DNA from: KBS50 sp042434095
GTDB taxonomy: Bacteria > Actinomycetota > Actinomycetes > Mycobacteriales > Micromonosporaceae
Direction: 5' to 3'
Length of the DNA stretch: 64,000 bases
Assembly: GCF_042434095.1 (NCBI RefSeq)
Contig: NZ_JBHLUE010000011.1
Coordinates: 434,001-498,000 of the forward strand
Position numbers and translations under genes: made by a program. Each line of letters starts with the position of its first letter. Within the stretch, counting starts at the first letter, position 1. Of the stretch, positions 56,546 through 64,000 are shown one piece after another. The notes below the pieces were generated by a model, which searched no databases, was not told the DNA's origin, and worked only from the letters and a program-made list of their open reading frames with translations.

Positions 56546-57595
56546 ATGTGGCGCGGACTGATCGACAGATACGCCGACCGGCTGCCGGTCACCGACGCCA
56601 CGCCGGTGATCACCCTGTACGAGGGGAACACGCCGCTGCTTCCGGCCCCCGTGCTGTCCACCCGCACCGGCTGCGACGTCTGGCTCAAGGTCGAGGGCGC
56701 CAATCCCACCGGCTCGTTCAAGGACCGGGGCATGACCGTCGCGGTGTCGAAGGCGGTGCAGGCCGGGGACAAGGCGATCATCTGCGCCTCGACCGGCAAC
56801 ACCAGCGCCTCGGCCGCCGCGTACGCCGCCCGGGCCGGCGTCACCTGCGCGGTGCTGGTGCCGCAGGGCAAGATCGCGCTGGGCAAGCTGGCCCAGGCGC
56901 TGGTGCACGGCGCCCGGTTGATCCAGGTCAGCGGCAACTTCGACGACTGCCTGGCGCTGGCCGGCAAGCTGTCCCAGGACTACCCGGTGACCCTGGTCAA
57001 CTCGGTCAACCCGGACCGGCTGCAGGGGCAGAAGACGGCGGCGTTCGAGATCGTGGAGGCGCTCGGCGACGCGCCCGACATCCACTGCCTGCCGGTGGGC
57101 AACGCCGGCAACATCACGGCGTACTGGATGGGCTACCGCGAGGACGCGGCGGCCGGCCGGGCCACCCGTACCCCGAAGATGTTCGGCTTCCAGGCCGCCG
57201 GCGCGGCGCCGCTGGTGTCCGGGAAGGTCGTGCCGGAGCCGTCCACGATCGCCACGGCCATCCGGATCGGCAACCCGGCGAGCTGGACCGGAGCGCAGGA
57301 CGCCCGGGAGGCCTCCGGCGGCCTGATCGCCGCGGTGACCGACCGGGAGATCCTCAGCACCTACCGCCTGCTCGCCCGGGAGGTGGGGGTGTTCGTCGAG
57401 CTGGGCAGCGCCGCCAGCGTGGCCGGGCTGCTGCAGCAGTCCGCCGCGGGCACGATCCCCCCCGGCTTGACGGTGGTTTGTACGGTGACGGGGCACGGCC
57501 TCAAGGATCCGGAGTGGGCCATCTCCACGGCGCCGGCCCCGACCACGATCATCAACGACCCGTTGATCGCGGCGCGGGCTCTGGATCTGGCCTGA
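56546..57595 (+). CDS. thrC: Threonine synthase
   Basis: 349-aa PLP-dependent lyase that makes threonine from O-phosphohomoserine. The PLP lysine is in NPTGSFKDRGMTVAVSKA (about residue 61). The Ser/Asn-rich phosphate-binding loop is ASTGNTSASAAAYAARAG, and PVGNAGNITAYWMGY is the glycine-rich PLP-phosphate loop. This is the short, bacterial type without an N-terminal extension. The gene starts 137 bases after hom and is followed by an efflux-pump gene instead of thrB, which lies 5.5 kb away. No terminator is obvious. Confidence 0.95.
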   Translation: MWRGLIDRYADRLPVTDATPVITLYEGNTPLLPAPVLSTRTGCDVWLKVEGANPTGSFKDRGMTVAVSKAVQAGDKAIICASTGNTSASAAAYAARAGVTCAVLVPQGKIALGKLAQALVHGARLIQVSGNFDDCLALAGKLSQDYPVTLVNSVNPDRLQGQKTAAFEIVEALGDAPDIHCLPVGNAGNITAYWMGYREDAAAGRATRTPKMFGFQAAGAAPLVSGKVVPEPSTIATAIRIGNPASWTGAQDAREASGGLIAAVTDREILSTYRLLAREVGVFVELGSAASVAGLLQQSAAGTIPPGLTVVCTVTGHGLKDPEWAISTAPAPTTIINDPLIAARALDLA

Positions 57596-57786
57596 GGGCC
57601 GCCCCGGCGGCGCCGGCAGGCCGCGCCGACCGTCGGTTTCCGGCGGTCCGGCCGTTGCCCGCCGGCCGCCTCGCGCGTTGCCTGAGGGCCGGCTGAGGCC
57701 GGTGCCCGCCATACCCGCCACCGGACAGATCATCAGCGTCAGGCAGAATTTCGCCCATCGATCTCGCATCATCCACGGGGGACCCG

Positions 57787-60700
57787 ATGTCCTTTCTCGC
57801 CAGACTCAGCCTCGCCAACCGAGGGCTGGTGGCCCTCATCGCGGTGGTGATCACCGGGTTCGGCCTCTTCGCCGTGCCATCGCTGCGGCAGCAGCTGCTG
57901 CCGTCGCTGCAGTTCCCGGGCGCCTTCATCGTCGCCACCTATCCGGGCGCCTCCCCGGAGATCATCGAATCCCAGGTGACCGAGCCGATCGAGAACGGCA
58001 TCAAGGGCATCGCCGGGCTCAAGAAGGTCACCTCGACCTCGCAGGAGGGCTCCACCACCCTGCAGGTCGAGTACGAGTTCGGCACCAACCTCGACGACGC
58101 GGTCAACAAGATGCAGACCGCGCTCAACCGGGTCCGGACGCAGCTCCCGCAGGGGGTGGACCCGCAGGTCATCGCGGGCAGCACGGACGACCTGCCGGCG
58201 GTCGTGCTGGCCGCCAGCGGCGGGGAGGACTCCCGCGCGCTGGCCGACAAGCTCAACCAGACCGTGGTGCCCGAGCTGCAGGCGATCGACGGGGTGCGCA
58301 CCGTCGACGTGACCGGCGCGGCCAAGCAGGTCGTGTCCATCACGCCCGACCCGGCCAAGCTGGCCCGGGCCAAGGTGGACCCGTCGGGCATCGCCGGTGC
58401 GCTGAAGGCGTACGGGGTGGCGGTGCCGGCCGGCTCGCTCACCGCCGGCGACAAGTCGCTGCCCGTACAGGTCGGCAGCGCCATCGGGTCGCTGGACGAC
58501 CTCAAGGGCATCCCGGTCTCCGGCCCGGGGGCCCCGCCGGTGACGCTGGGCGACATCGCCAGCGTCGAGCAGCGGACGGCGCCGGCCACCAGCTTCACCC
58601 GGACGAACGGCAAGGACGCCCTCGGCATCTCCGTCGTGGCGAGCCCGGACGGCAACGCCGTACAGATCTCGCACGAGATCCGGGACAAGCTGGCGAGCCT
58701 GCGTACGTCCTCCGGCGCTGACCTCACGGTGGTGTTCGACCAGGCGCCGTTCGTCGAGCGGTCCATCAAGAGCCTCACCACCGAGGGACTGCTCGGGCTG
58801 GTGATGGCCGTGCTGGTGATCCTGGTCTTCCTGCTCTCGATCCGGTCCACCCTGGTCACCGCGGTCTCCATCCCGCTGTCCGTGCTGGTGGCGCTGATCG
58901 CGCTCTGGGCCGGCGACTACTCGCTCAACCTGCTCACCCTGGGCGCGCTCACCATCGCCGTCGGGCGGGTGGTGGACGACTCCATCGTGGTGCTGGAAAA
59001 CATCAAACGGCATCTCGGGTACGGCGAGGAAAAGCGCAGAGCCGTGCTCAACGGCGTACGCGAGGTGGCCGGCGCGGTCACCGCCTCCACCCTGACCACC
59101 GTGGCCGTTTTCGCGCCGATCGGCCTGGTCGGCGGCTTCGTGGGCCAGCTGTTCGCGCCGTTCGCGATCACCGTGACGGTGGCGCTGCTCGCCTCGCTGC
59201 TGGTGGCGCTGACCGTGATCCCCGTGCTGGCCTACTGGTTCCTGCGGCCGCCGACCGGCGAGGCCGAGGAGGTGCTGCGGGCCGCGGAGGCCAAGGAGCG
59301 GCGCAGCCCGTTGCAGCGGGCGTACCTGCCGGTGATCCGGTTCGTCACCACGAAGCGGTGGCACCGCTGGCTCACCCTGGCCGTCGGGCTGCTGATCCTG
59401 GTCGGCACGTTCGGGCTGGCCAGCCAGCTGAAGACGAACTTCCTGGACGACTCCGGTCAGGACACCCTGGCCATCACCCAGGAGCTGCCGGCCGGCAGCA
59501 GCCTGGCCGCCACCGACGCGGCCGCCCGCAAGGTGGAGGCCGTGCTCGGCCGGACCGGCGGCGTCGAGACGTACACGGTGCAGGCGGGCAACACCGACCA
59601 GCCGTGGGCCGGGCCGGGCGGCAACACCCGGGCCAGCTACAACCTGGCGCTCACCAAGGACACCGACACGGCGAAGCTGAAGGACGAGCTGCGCCGCGAG
59701 CTGGACGGGCTGAACGCCGGGAAGTTCACGGTGGGCAGCGGGGACAGCACCTCGGGCAGCCAGCTGGAGGTCGTGGTCCAGGCCAACGACCAGGACGTGC
59801 TGGCCACCGCCACCGGCCGGGTGCGGGACGCGATGGCCGGCGTGCCGCGGGTCACCGACGTCAAGACCAGCCTGGCCGAGCGCACGCCGCGGCTGAACGT
59901 GACCGTGGACCGGGCTGCGGCCGCCCGTGCCGGGCTTTCCGAGGCCGCCATCGGCCAGGCCGTGGCGCAGGCGTTCCGGGGCGCGCCGATCGGTCAGGTC
60001 ACTCTGGACGGCAACCAGGACGATGTGGTGCTGGCCGGCGGCGCCCGACCGGCCACCGCCGAGCAGCTGCGTTCGCTGTCGCTGGGCAGGGTGAAGCTGG
60101 ACGATGTGGCCGACGTCGCCGAGGGGCAGGGCCCGGTCCAGGTGACCCGGATCGACGGCGACCGCAGCGCCACCGTCACCGGCACGGCCACCGGGGACAA
60201 CCTCGGCGCGACCACCACCGAGCTGAAGAAGCGGCTCGACGCCATCGACGTGCCGGGGGCCACCATCACGGTCGGCGGGGCCAGCCAGGACCAGGCCGAC
60301 GCGTTCGGAGACCTGGGGCTGGCCGTGCTCGCGGCCATCGCGATCGTCTTCGTCATCATGGTGGCGACGTTCCGTAGCCTCCTGCAGCCGCTGATCCTGC
60401 TGGTCTCCATCCCGTTCGCCGCCACCGGCGCGATCGCCCTGCTGCTGGCCACCAACACGCCGCTCGGGGTGCCCGCGCTGATCGGCGTGCTCATGCTGGT
60501 CGGCATCGTGGTCACCAACGCGATCGTGCTGATGGACCTGATCAATCAGTACCGAGCGCAGGGCATGGACGTCCGGGAGGCGGTGATCGAGGGCGGCCGG
60601 CGCCGGCTGCGGCCGATCCTCATGACGGCCATCGCCACCATCTTCGCGCTGCTGCCGATGGCCTTCGGGCTGACCGGTGAGGGCGGCTTCATCTCGCAGC

Positions 60701-61359
60701 CGCTGGCGGTCGTGGTGATCGGCGGCCTGATCTCGTCGACGCTGCTCACCCTGGTGCTGGTGCCGACGCTGTACACGATGGTCGAGGCCACCAAGGCCGG
60801 CTTCCGGCGCCGGCGGGGCCGGCCGGAGCCGGCGCTGGCGGGCGTCCCGGGGCACGCCGACGGTCCGGCCGGGCCGGGCGGGGCGGGTTCTGGCCCGGCC
60901 GGCGCGCCGGCCCTGGCCGGGGTGAGCGGCGGCGCGCACCGGGCCGCGGGCACCGCCCCGGCCGCGACCGGCGCCGGCCGGCACGCGGCCGGCGACGACC
61001 GGACGGCGATCGCCGGAGACGCCACCCTCGCCGGGCCGGCCGGGCACGGCCGGCCGGGCGCCGACGGGCAGCCTGCCGGCGCCGGTCCGGGCGCCGGCGG
61101 TACGGGCGGCGCGGGCTCGGGCGGCGCGGGCTCGGGCGGCGACGGCGCGGGCGCCGCACGTGCGGGCGTCGACGGCTCGGGCGGTGCGGGCCTGGGCGGC
61201 GACGGCGCGGGCGTGGCCGGTCCGAGCGCCGGCGACGGGGGCGCCGACGGTCCGGCGGGCCGCCCGGCGCCGTCCGGGGCGCTGCTGGACGGCACCGACC
61301 AGTTCGAGGTGCTCCGGCTGCCGAAGAGTCGCACCTCGCCGCTGCCCCCGCAGGAATAG
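57787..61359 (+). CDS. RND (AcrB/HAE1-type) efflux transporter permease with low-complexity tail
   Basis: 1190-aa RND pump. Twelve membrane helices are expected in two repeated halves. The N-terminal FLARLSLANRGLVALIAVVI and the porter segment GTNLDDAVNKMQTALNRVRT are standard. The half-one proton-relay helix is LTIAVGRVVDDSIVVLENIK, where the two Asp match AcrB Asp407/408. The equivalent in half two is GVLMLVGIVVTNAIVLMDLI NQ. Residues ~1020-1170 form an Ala/Gly/Asp-rich low-complexity tail absent from Gram-negative pumps. No membrane-fusion or outer-membrane partner is adjacent, as usual in Gram-positives. ATG 57787; a dispersed repeat follows its stop. Confidence 0.92.
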   Translation: MSFLARLSLANRGLVALIAVVITGFGLFAVPSLRQQLLPSLQFPGAFIVATYPGASPEIIESQVTEPIENGIKGIAGLKKVTSTSQEGSTTLQVEYEFGTNLDDAVNKMQTALNRVRTQLPQGVDPQVIAGSTDDLPAVVLAASGGEDSRALADKLNQTVVPELQAIDGVRTVDVTGAAKQVVSITPDPAKLARAKVDPSGIAGALKAYGVAVPAGSLTAGDKSLPVQVGSAIGSLDDLKGIPVSGPGAPPVTLGDIASVEQRTAPATSFTRTNGKDALGISVVASPDGNAVQISHEIRDKLASLRTSSGADLTVVFDQAPFVERSIKSLTTEGLLGLVMAVLVILVFLLSIRSTLVTAVSIPLSVLVALIALWAGDYSLNLLTLGALTIAVGRVVDDSIVVLENIKRHLGYGEEKRRAVLNGVREVAGAVTASTLTTVAVFAPIGLVGGFVGQLFAPFAITVTVALLASLLVALTVIPVLAYWFLRPPTGEAEEVLRAAEAKERRSPLQRAYLPVIRFVTTKRWHRWLTLAVGLLILVGTFGLASQLKTNFLDDSGQDTLAITQELPAGSSLAATDAAARKVEAVLGRTGGVETYTVQAGNTDQPWAGPGGNTRASYNLALTKDTDTAKLKDELRRELDGLNAGKFTVGSGDSTSGSQLEVVVQANDQDVLATATGRVRDAMAGVPRVTDVKTSLAERTPRLNVTVDRAAAARAGLSEAAIGQAVAQAFRGAPIGQVTLDGNQDDVVLAGGARPATAEQLRSLSLGRVKLDDVADVAEGQGPVQVTRIDGDRSATVTGTATGDNLGATTTELKKRLDAIDVPGATITVGGASQDQADAFGDLGLAVLAAIAIVFVIMVATFRSLLQPLILLVSIPFAATGAIALLLATNTPLGVPALIGVLMLVGIVVTNAIVLMDLINQYRAQGMDVREAVIEGGRRRLRPILMTAIATIFALLPMAFGLTGEGGFISQPLAVVVIGGLISSTLLTLVLVPTLYTMVEATKAGFRRRRGRPEPALAGVPGHADGPAGPGGAGSGPAGAPALAGVSGGAHRAAGTAPAATGAGRHAAGDDRTAIAGDATLAGPAGHGRPGADGQPAGAGPGAGGTGGAGSGGAGSGGDGAGAARAGVDGSGGAGLGGDGAGVAGPSAGDGGADGPAGRPAPSGALLDGTDQFEVLRLPKSRTSPLPPQE

Positions 61360-61365
61360 CCGGGA

Positions 61366-61417
61366 AGGAAGGGCCCCTTCTTATCGTTTTCGGTATAGGA
61401 GGGGCCCCTTCTTAACG
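61366..61417 (+). repeat. Dispersed GGAAGGGCCCCTT element, copy D
   Basis: AGGAAGGGCCCCTTCTTATCG, TTTTCGGTATAGGAGGGGCC and CCTTCTTAACG in order. It lies 7 bases after the RND stop codon, in the gene's orientation. It is nearly identical to copy C at 27561. Confidence 0.9.
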
Positions 61418-61450
61418 CCGCACCGAGGCCGAACGCCGGACTCGCGGCGG

Positions 61451-61506
61451 CGGTCCGGCGGCCGGGCGGTCCGGCGGTCCGGCGGCCCGGCGGTCCGGCG
61501 GTCCGG
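61451..61506. repeat. 8-bp periodic array (CGGTCCGG)
   Basis: Seven consecutive octamers, five of them CGGTCCGG, which is itself a palindrome. It lies between repeat D and the MFS promoter. Confidence 0.85.
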
Positions 61507-61545
61507 GGGGCTTGGCGGCGGGCCGGCGGTGTCGGACCCGCCGGG

Positions 61546-61551
61546 TAGCGT
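61546..61551 (+). promoter_or_regulatory. -10 box of leaderless MFS promoter
   Basis: TAGCGT lies 8 bases before GTG 61560, with no ribosome site. It is the same box as in front of the erm leader peptide. Confidence 0.55.
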
Positions 61552-61559
61552 TCCGGTAC

Positions 61560-62924
61560 GTGTCGACCGCGTCGCCCGCCGCGTCCCTGCCCACCCCGCT
61601 CTCGGTGCTGCGGCACAATCGCGACTTCCGCCGGCTCTTCCTCGCCGAGCTGGTCGTGTTCGGCTCGGACTGGTTCGTCATGGTGCCGCTGCTCGTGCTG
61701 CTGCCCCGGCTGACCGGCGGCGGCGTGTTCGGCGCGCTGATCCTGGCCGTGGACACCGGCGTGGTGGCGCTGCTGCTGCCGTTCACCGGCACGCTCGCCG
61801 ACCGGCTCGACCGCAAGAAGATCATGATGGTGTCCAACGTGGGCGCGCTGGCCGCCATCCTGTTGCTGTTCGCGGTCCGGTCCGCCGGCACGGCCTGGCT
61901 GGCCCTCGCCGCGGTGGGGGCGGTGGCGGTCGCCAAGGCGTGCTACTCCCCGGCCGCCCAGGCCGCGCTGCCCAACGTGCTGGCGCCGGCCGAGCTGGCC
62001 GCCGGCAACGCGGTCGCCGGGTCCGCCTGGGGCACCATGACGGTGGTGGGCGCGTCCCTGGGCGGCGTGCTCAGCGCGGCCCTCGGGGCGTACGCGAGCT
62101 TCGCCGTCGCCGCCGTGGCCCTGGCGATCGCCGCGGTCGTGGCCGGGCTGATCCGCCGCCCGTTGCAGCAGCCGTACGCCGCCGACACGCCCCGGCCCGG
62201 CACCTGGTCGGCCATCGGCGAGGCGCTGCGCTACATCGGGCACCGGCCGCGGGTCCTGGCGCTGGTGACGGTCAAGAGCGCGGTCGGGCTCGGCAACGGG
62301 GTGCTCACCGTGTTTCCGTTGCTGGCCGCCGCGTACGGGGTGGGCGCCATCGGGACGGGCCTGCTCTTCGCGGTGCGGGGCGCCGGTGGCCTGGTCGGGC
62401 CGGTGCTGATGCGCCGGGTGCTCGGCCACCGGAGCTGGCTGCTGCCCGGGCTGGCCCTGTCGATGTCCCTCTATGGACTCAGTTACCTCGGCGTGTCGGT
62501 GCTGCGCTGGTTTCCGCTGGTGCTGGTCCTGGTCTTCGTGGCGCACTTCGCCGGCGGCACCAACTGGGTCCTGTCAAACTTCGCCCTGCAGCGCGAGGTG
62601 CCGGACGCGCTGCGTGGGCGGGTGTTCGCCACCGACATGATGCTGGCGACGCTGGCCATCTCGGTGAGCCAGCTGGCCGTGGCCGGCCTCGTGGGCCGGG
62701 TCGACGAGTCGATCGTGGTGGCCGGGTGCGGCCTGGTGACCCTGCTGTACGCGGTGGGCTGGCGGTTCGCCACCCGCCGCCTCAGGCTCACCGACGAGCA
62801 GCTCGACCCGCGGCCGGCGGCCGTGAGCGCCGAGAACAACTCCAGCCCCGAAACAACTCCTGAGTCGCCGGCGGGTTTCGGCCTGGCGGGTCCCCCGCGG
62901 GCCAGGGCGGGCGACGGCGAATGA
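61560..62924 (+). CDS. MFS transporter (MFS_3 / EntS-like exporter)
   Basis: 454-aa major facilitator with 12 predicted helices. LSVLRHNRDFRRLFLAELVV FGSDWF at the front, the loop GTLADRLDRKKIMMVSNVGA (A-motif between helices 2 and 3) and QAALPNVLAPAELAAGNAVA are typical of the enterobactin-exporter / MFS_3 group. The C-terminal ~45 residues are polar and probably cytoplasmic. GTG 61560 appears to be leaderless. Together with the RND pump it forms an efflux insert between thrC and thrB. Siderophore or drug export would fit; there is no direct clue to substrate. Confidence 0.9.
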   Translation: MSTASPAASLPTPLSVLRHNRDFRRLFLAELVVFGSDWFVMVPLLVLLPRLTGGGVFGALILAVDTGVVALLLPFTGTLADRLDRKKIMMVSNVGALAAILLLFAVRSAGTAWLALAAVGAVAVAKACYSPAAQAALPNVLAPAELAAGNAVAGSAWGTMTVVGASLGGVLSAALGAYASFAVAAVALAIAAVVAGLIRRPLQQPYAADTPRPGTWSAIGEALRYIGHRPRVLALVTVKSAVGLGNGVLTVFPLLAAAYGVGAIGTGLLFAVRGAGGLVGPVLMRRVLGHRSWLLPGLALSMSLYGLSYLGVSVLRWFPLVLVLVFVAHFAGGTNWVLSNFALQREVPDALRGRVFATDMMLATLAISVSQLAVAGLVGRVDESIVVAGCGLVTLLYAVGWRFATRRLRLTDEQLDPRPAAVSAENNSSPETTPESPAGFGLAGPPRARAGDGE

Positions 62925-63113
62925 CCGTGCGGGGAGGCGGGGCTCGGGGCGGACCAGGAGCGGGAGCGGGATCGGGCCGGCGGGAGGTGGGGATGGGTGC
63001 TGCGGCGGGCGGGAGCGGAGGCGGCGGGAAGCGGAGCGGAGCCGGCGCGGACGCGCGGCGTCTCAGCGGGTGGGCGGGGCGGCGTGGGCAGTCCGGGTGT
63101 CGTGGCGCTGGCC

Positions 63114-63119
63114 TAGCAT
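63114..63119 (+). promoter_or_regulatory. -10 box of leaderless thrB promoter
   Basis: TAGCAT lies 6 bases before ATG 63126, exactly as for argS. It gives thrB its own promoter, consistent with its separation from thrC. Confidence 0.6.
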
Positions 63120-63125
63120 GAGGCG

Positions 63126-64000
63126 ATGCGGCCCCGCTTCGTCGCCGACCCGGTCCGGGTGCGTACGCCGGCCACCAGCGCCAACCTCGGGCCCGGGTTC
63201 GACTCGCTGGGCCTGGCGCTGAGCCTCTACGACGAGGTGACCGCGCGGGTGGTCCCGTCCGGCTGCCGGATCACGGTGACCGGGGAGGGCGCCGGCGAGC
63301 TGCCCGAGGGCGAGGAGCACCTGCTGATCCGCGCCATGCGGGCCACCTTCGAGGTGCTCGGCGGTCAGCCGCCCGGGCTCGAGGTCGACTGCGTCAACCG
63401 GATCCCCCAGGCGCGCGGGCTCGGATCGTCCTCGTCCGCCATCGTGGCCGGCGTCCAGCTGGCCCGTACCCTCGTCGCGAACGGCGGCCGGGAGGTCGAC
63501 GCCGGGGCGGCGCTGCGGATCGCCGCGGCCATCGAGGGCCATCCCGACAACGTGGCACCCTGCCTGCTGGGCGGCTTCACGATCGCCTGGACGGACGCCT
63601 CGGGGGCGCGGGCCGTGTCGCTGCGGCCGGCGGGGGAGATCGAACCCACCGTCTTCGTACCCCGGGAGCGTGGCCTCACCGCGACGGCCCGGGCCGCGCT
63701 GCCGGCCTCGGTGCCGCACGCGGACGCCGCGCACTCGGCCGGCCGGGCCGCCCTGCTGGCGCACGCCCTCACCCGGGATCCCGCCCTGCTGTTCCCGGCG
63801 ACCGAGGACCGGCTGCACCAGCATTACCGGGCGGTCGGGATGCCGGCCACCGCGGACCTGGTCTCGGCGCTGCGTGCGGCCGGTGTGGCGGCCGTGGTCA
63901 GTGGGGCCGGACCAGCGGTTTTGGCCCTTTCGGCCCCGCCGGCCGACCTCGATCCGGGAATGGAATGGGCGGTTCACAGGTTGTCGGTGGACGTGGCCGG
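63126..64000 (+). CDS. thrB: Homoserine kinase, C-terminally cut by window end
   Basis: The first 291 residues are in the window and the stop lies beyond base 64000. GHMP kinase that phosphorylates homoserine, supplying the substrate of ThrC. Motif 1 is VRTPATSANLGPGFDSLGLA (residues 12-31). The phosphate loop is IPQARGLGSSSSAIVAGVQL, followed by GHPDNVAPCLLGGFTIAW. Near the end, AAVVSGAGPAVLAL is GHMP motif 3. The gene is otherwise intact and of expected size. It is separated from thrC by an RND pump and an MFS exporter. Confidence 0.95.
   Translation, partial: MRPRFVADPVRVRTPATSANLGPGFDSLGLALSLYDEVTARVVPSGCRITVTGEGAGELPEGEEHLLIRAMRATFEVLGGQPPGLEVDCVNRIPQARGLGSSSSAIVAGVQLARTLVANGGREVDAGAALRIAAAIEGHPDNVAPCLLGGFTIAWTDASGARAVSLRPAGEIEPTVFVPRERGLTATARAALPASVPHADAAHSAGRAALLAHALTRDPALLFPATEDRLHQHYRAVGMPATADLVSALRAAGVAAVVSGAGPAVLALSAPPADLDPGMEWAVHRLSVDVA

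Noticed and set aside
62921..63121. 66-codon Gly/Arg-rich frame overlapping the MFS stop by ATGA
   Set aside because: Composition is pure low-complexity, and the thrB promoter box lies inside it.
1..64000. Secondary-metabolite gene cluster
   Set aside because: Monooxygenases, cupin, regulators and exporters occur, but no polyketide synthase, peptide synthetase, terpene synthase or lanthipeptide genes are present.

Overview
The window comes from a high-GC actinomycete, most likely Micromonosporaceae. The reasons are roughly 70-75% GC, frequent GTG starts, a mycobacterial-style LysX fusion, the argS-lysA-hom-thrC-thrB order, and a ~51-bp GGAAGGGCCCCTT repeat that I associate with Micromonospora-type genomes (not checked). 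Most of it is ordinary chromosome. One lower-GC island lies at about 44.7-49.1 kb beside a tRNA-Arg gene.

Layout. 0-10 kb: an FAD oxidoreductase fragment, a YbdK-type carboxylate-amine ligase, LysX, DedA, a DUF1349 protein, a GH13 trehalose-synthase-like enzyme and a FabG reductase. 9-11 kb: two small membrane proteins and a coiled-coil protein whose stop codon lies in a tandem array. 11-17 kb: a Gfo/Idh oxidoreductase, an Erm-type 23S rRNA methyltransferase with a candidate leader peptide and attenuator, a formaldehyde dehydrogenase and an erythromycin-esterase homologue. 17-24.7 kb: a tightly overlapping sugar operon (LacI, binding protein, two permeases, GH130, secreted hydrolase) behind two identical palindromes. 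24.8-35 kb: an M4 protease, a lipoprotein, a TetR/FAD-monooxygenase pair, a cupin, an HxlR/hydrolase pair, a Baeyer-Villiger-type monooxygenase, a Met/His-rich membrane protein with a CsoR-like box, and a GH11 xylanase. 35-44.7 kb: a DHFR-like protein with a SnoaL-type sigma factor, a PadR-ABC-FtsX operon, a membrane protein and a MarR/MMPL pair.

44.7-49.2 kb is the accessory island: a ParA ATPase, an overlapping small protein with a SAP-like tail, a convergent protein with an EVE-like N-terminus and a HEPN-type C-terminus, and an unknown protein. It is the best candidate for an undescribed (possibly defence) module. 49.2-64 kb is core: an IS630-type helix-turn-helix protein, DUF305 and DUF3105 proteins, then argS, lysA, hom and thrC. 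An RND pump and an MFS exporter separate thrC from thrB, which runs off the window.

Three themes recur. Regulators sit beside paired palindromes 20-23 bp apart. Short GC-rich tandem arrays sit at gene 3' ends. Several genes appear to be leaderless, with a TAGC(A/G)T box 6-8 nt before the start codon.
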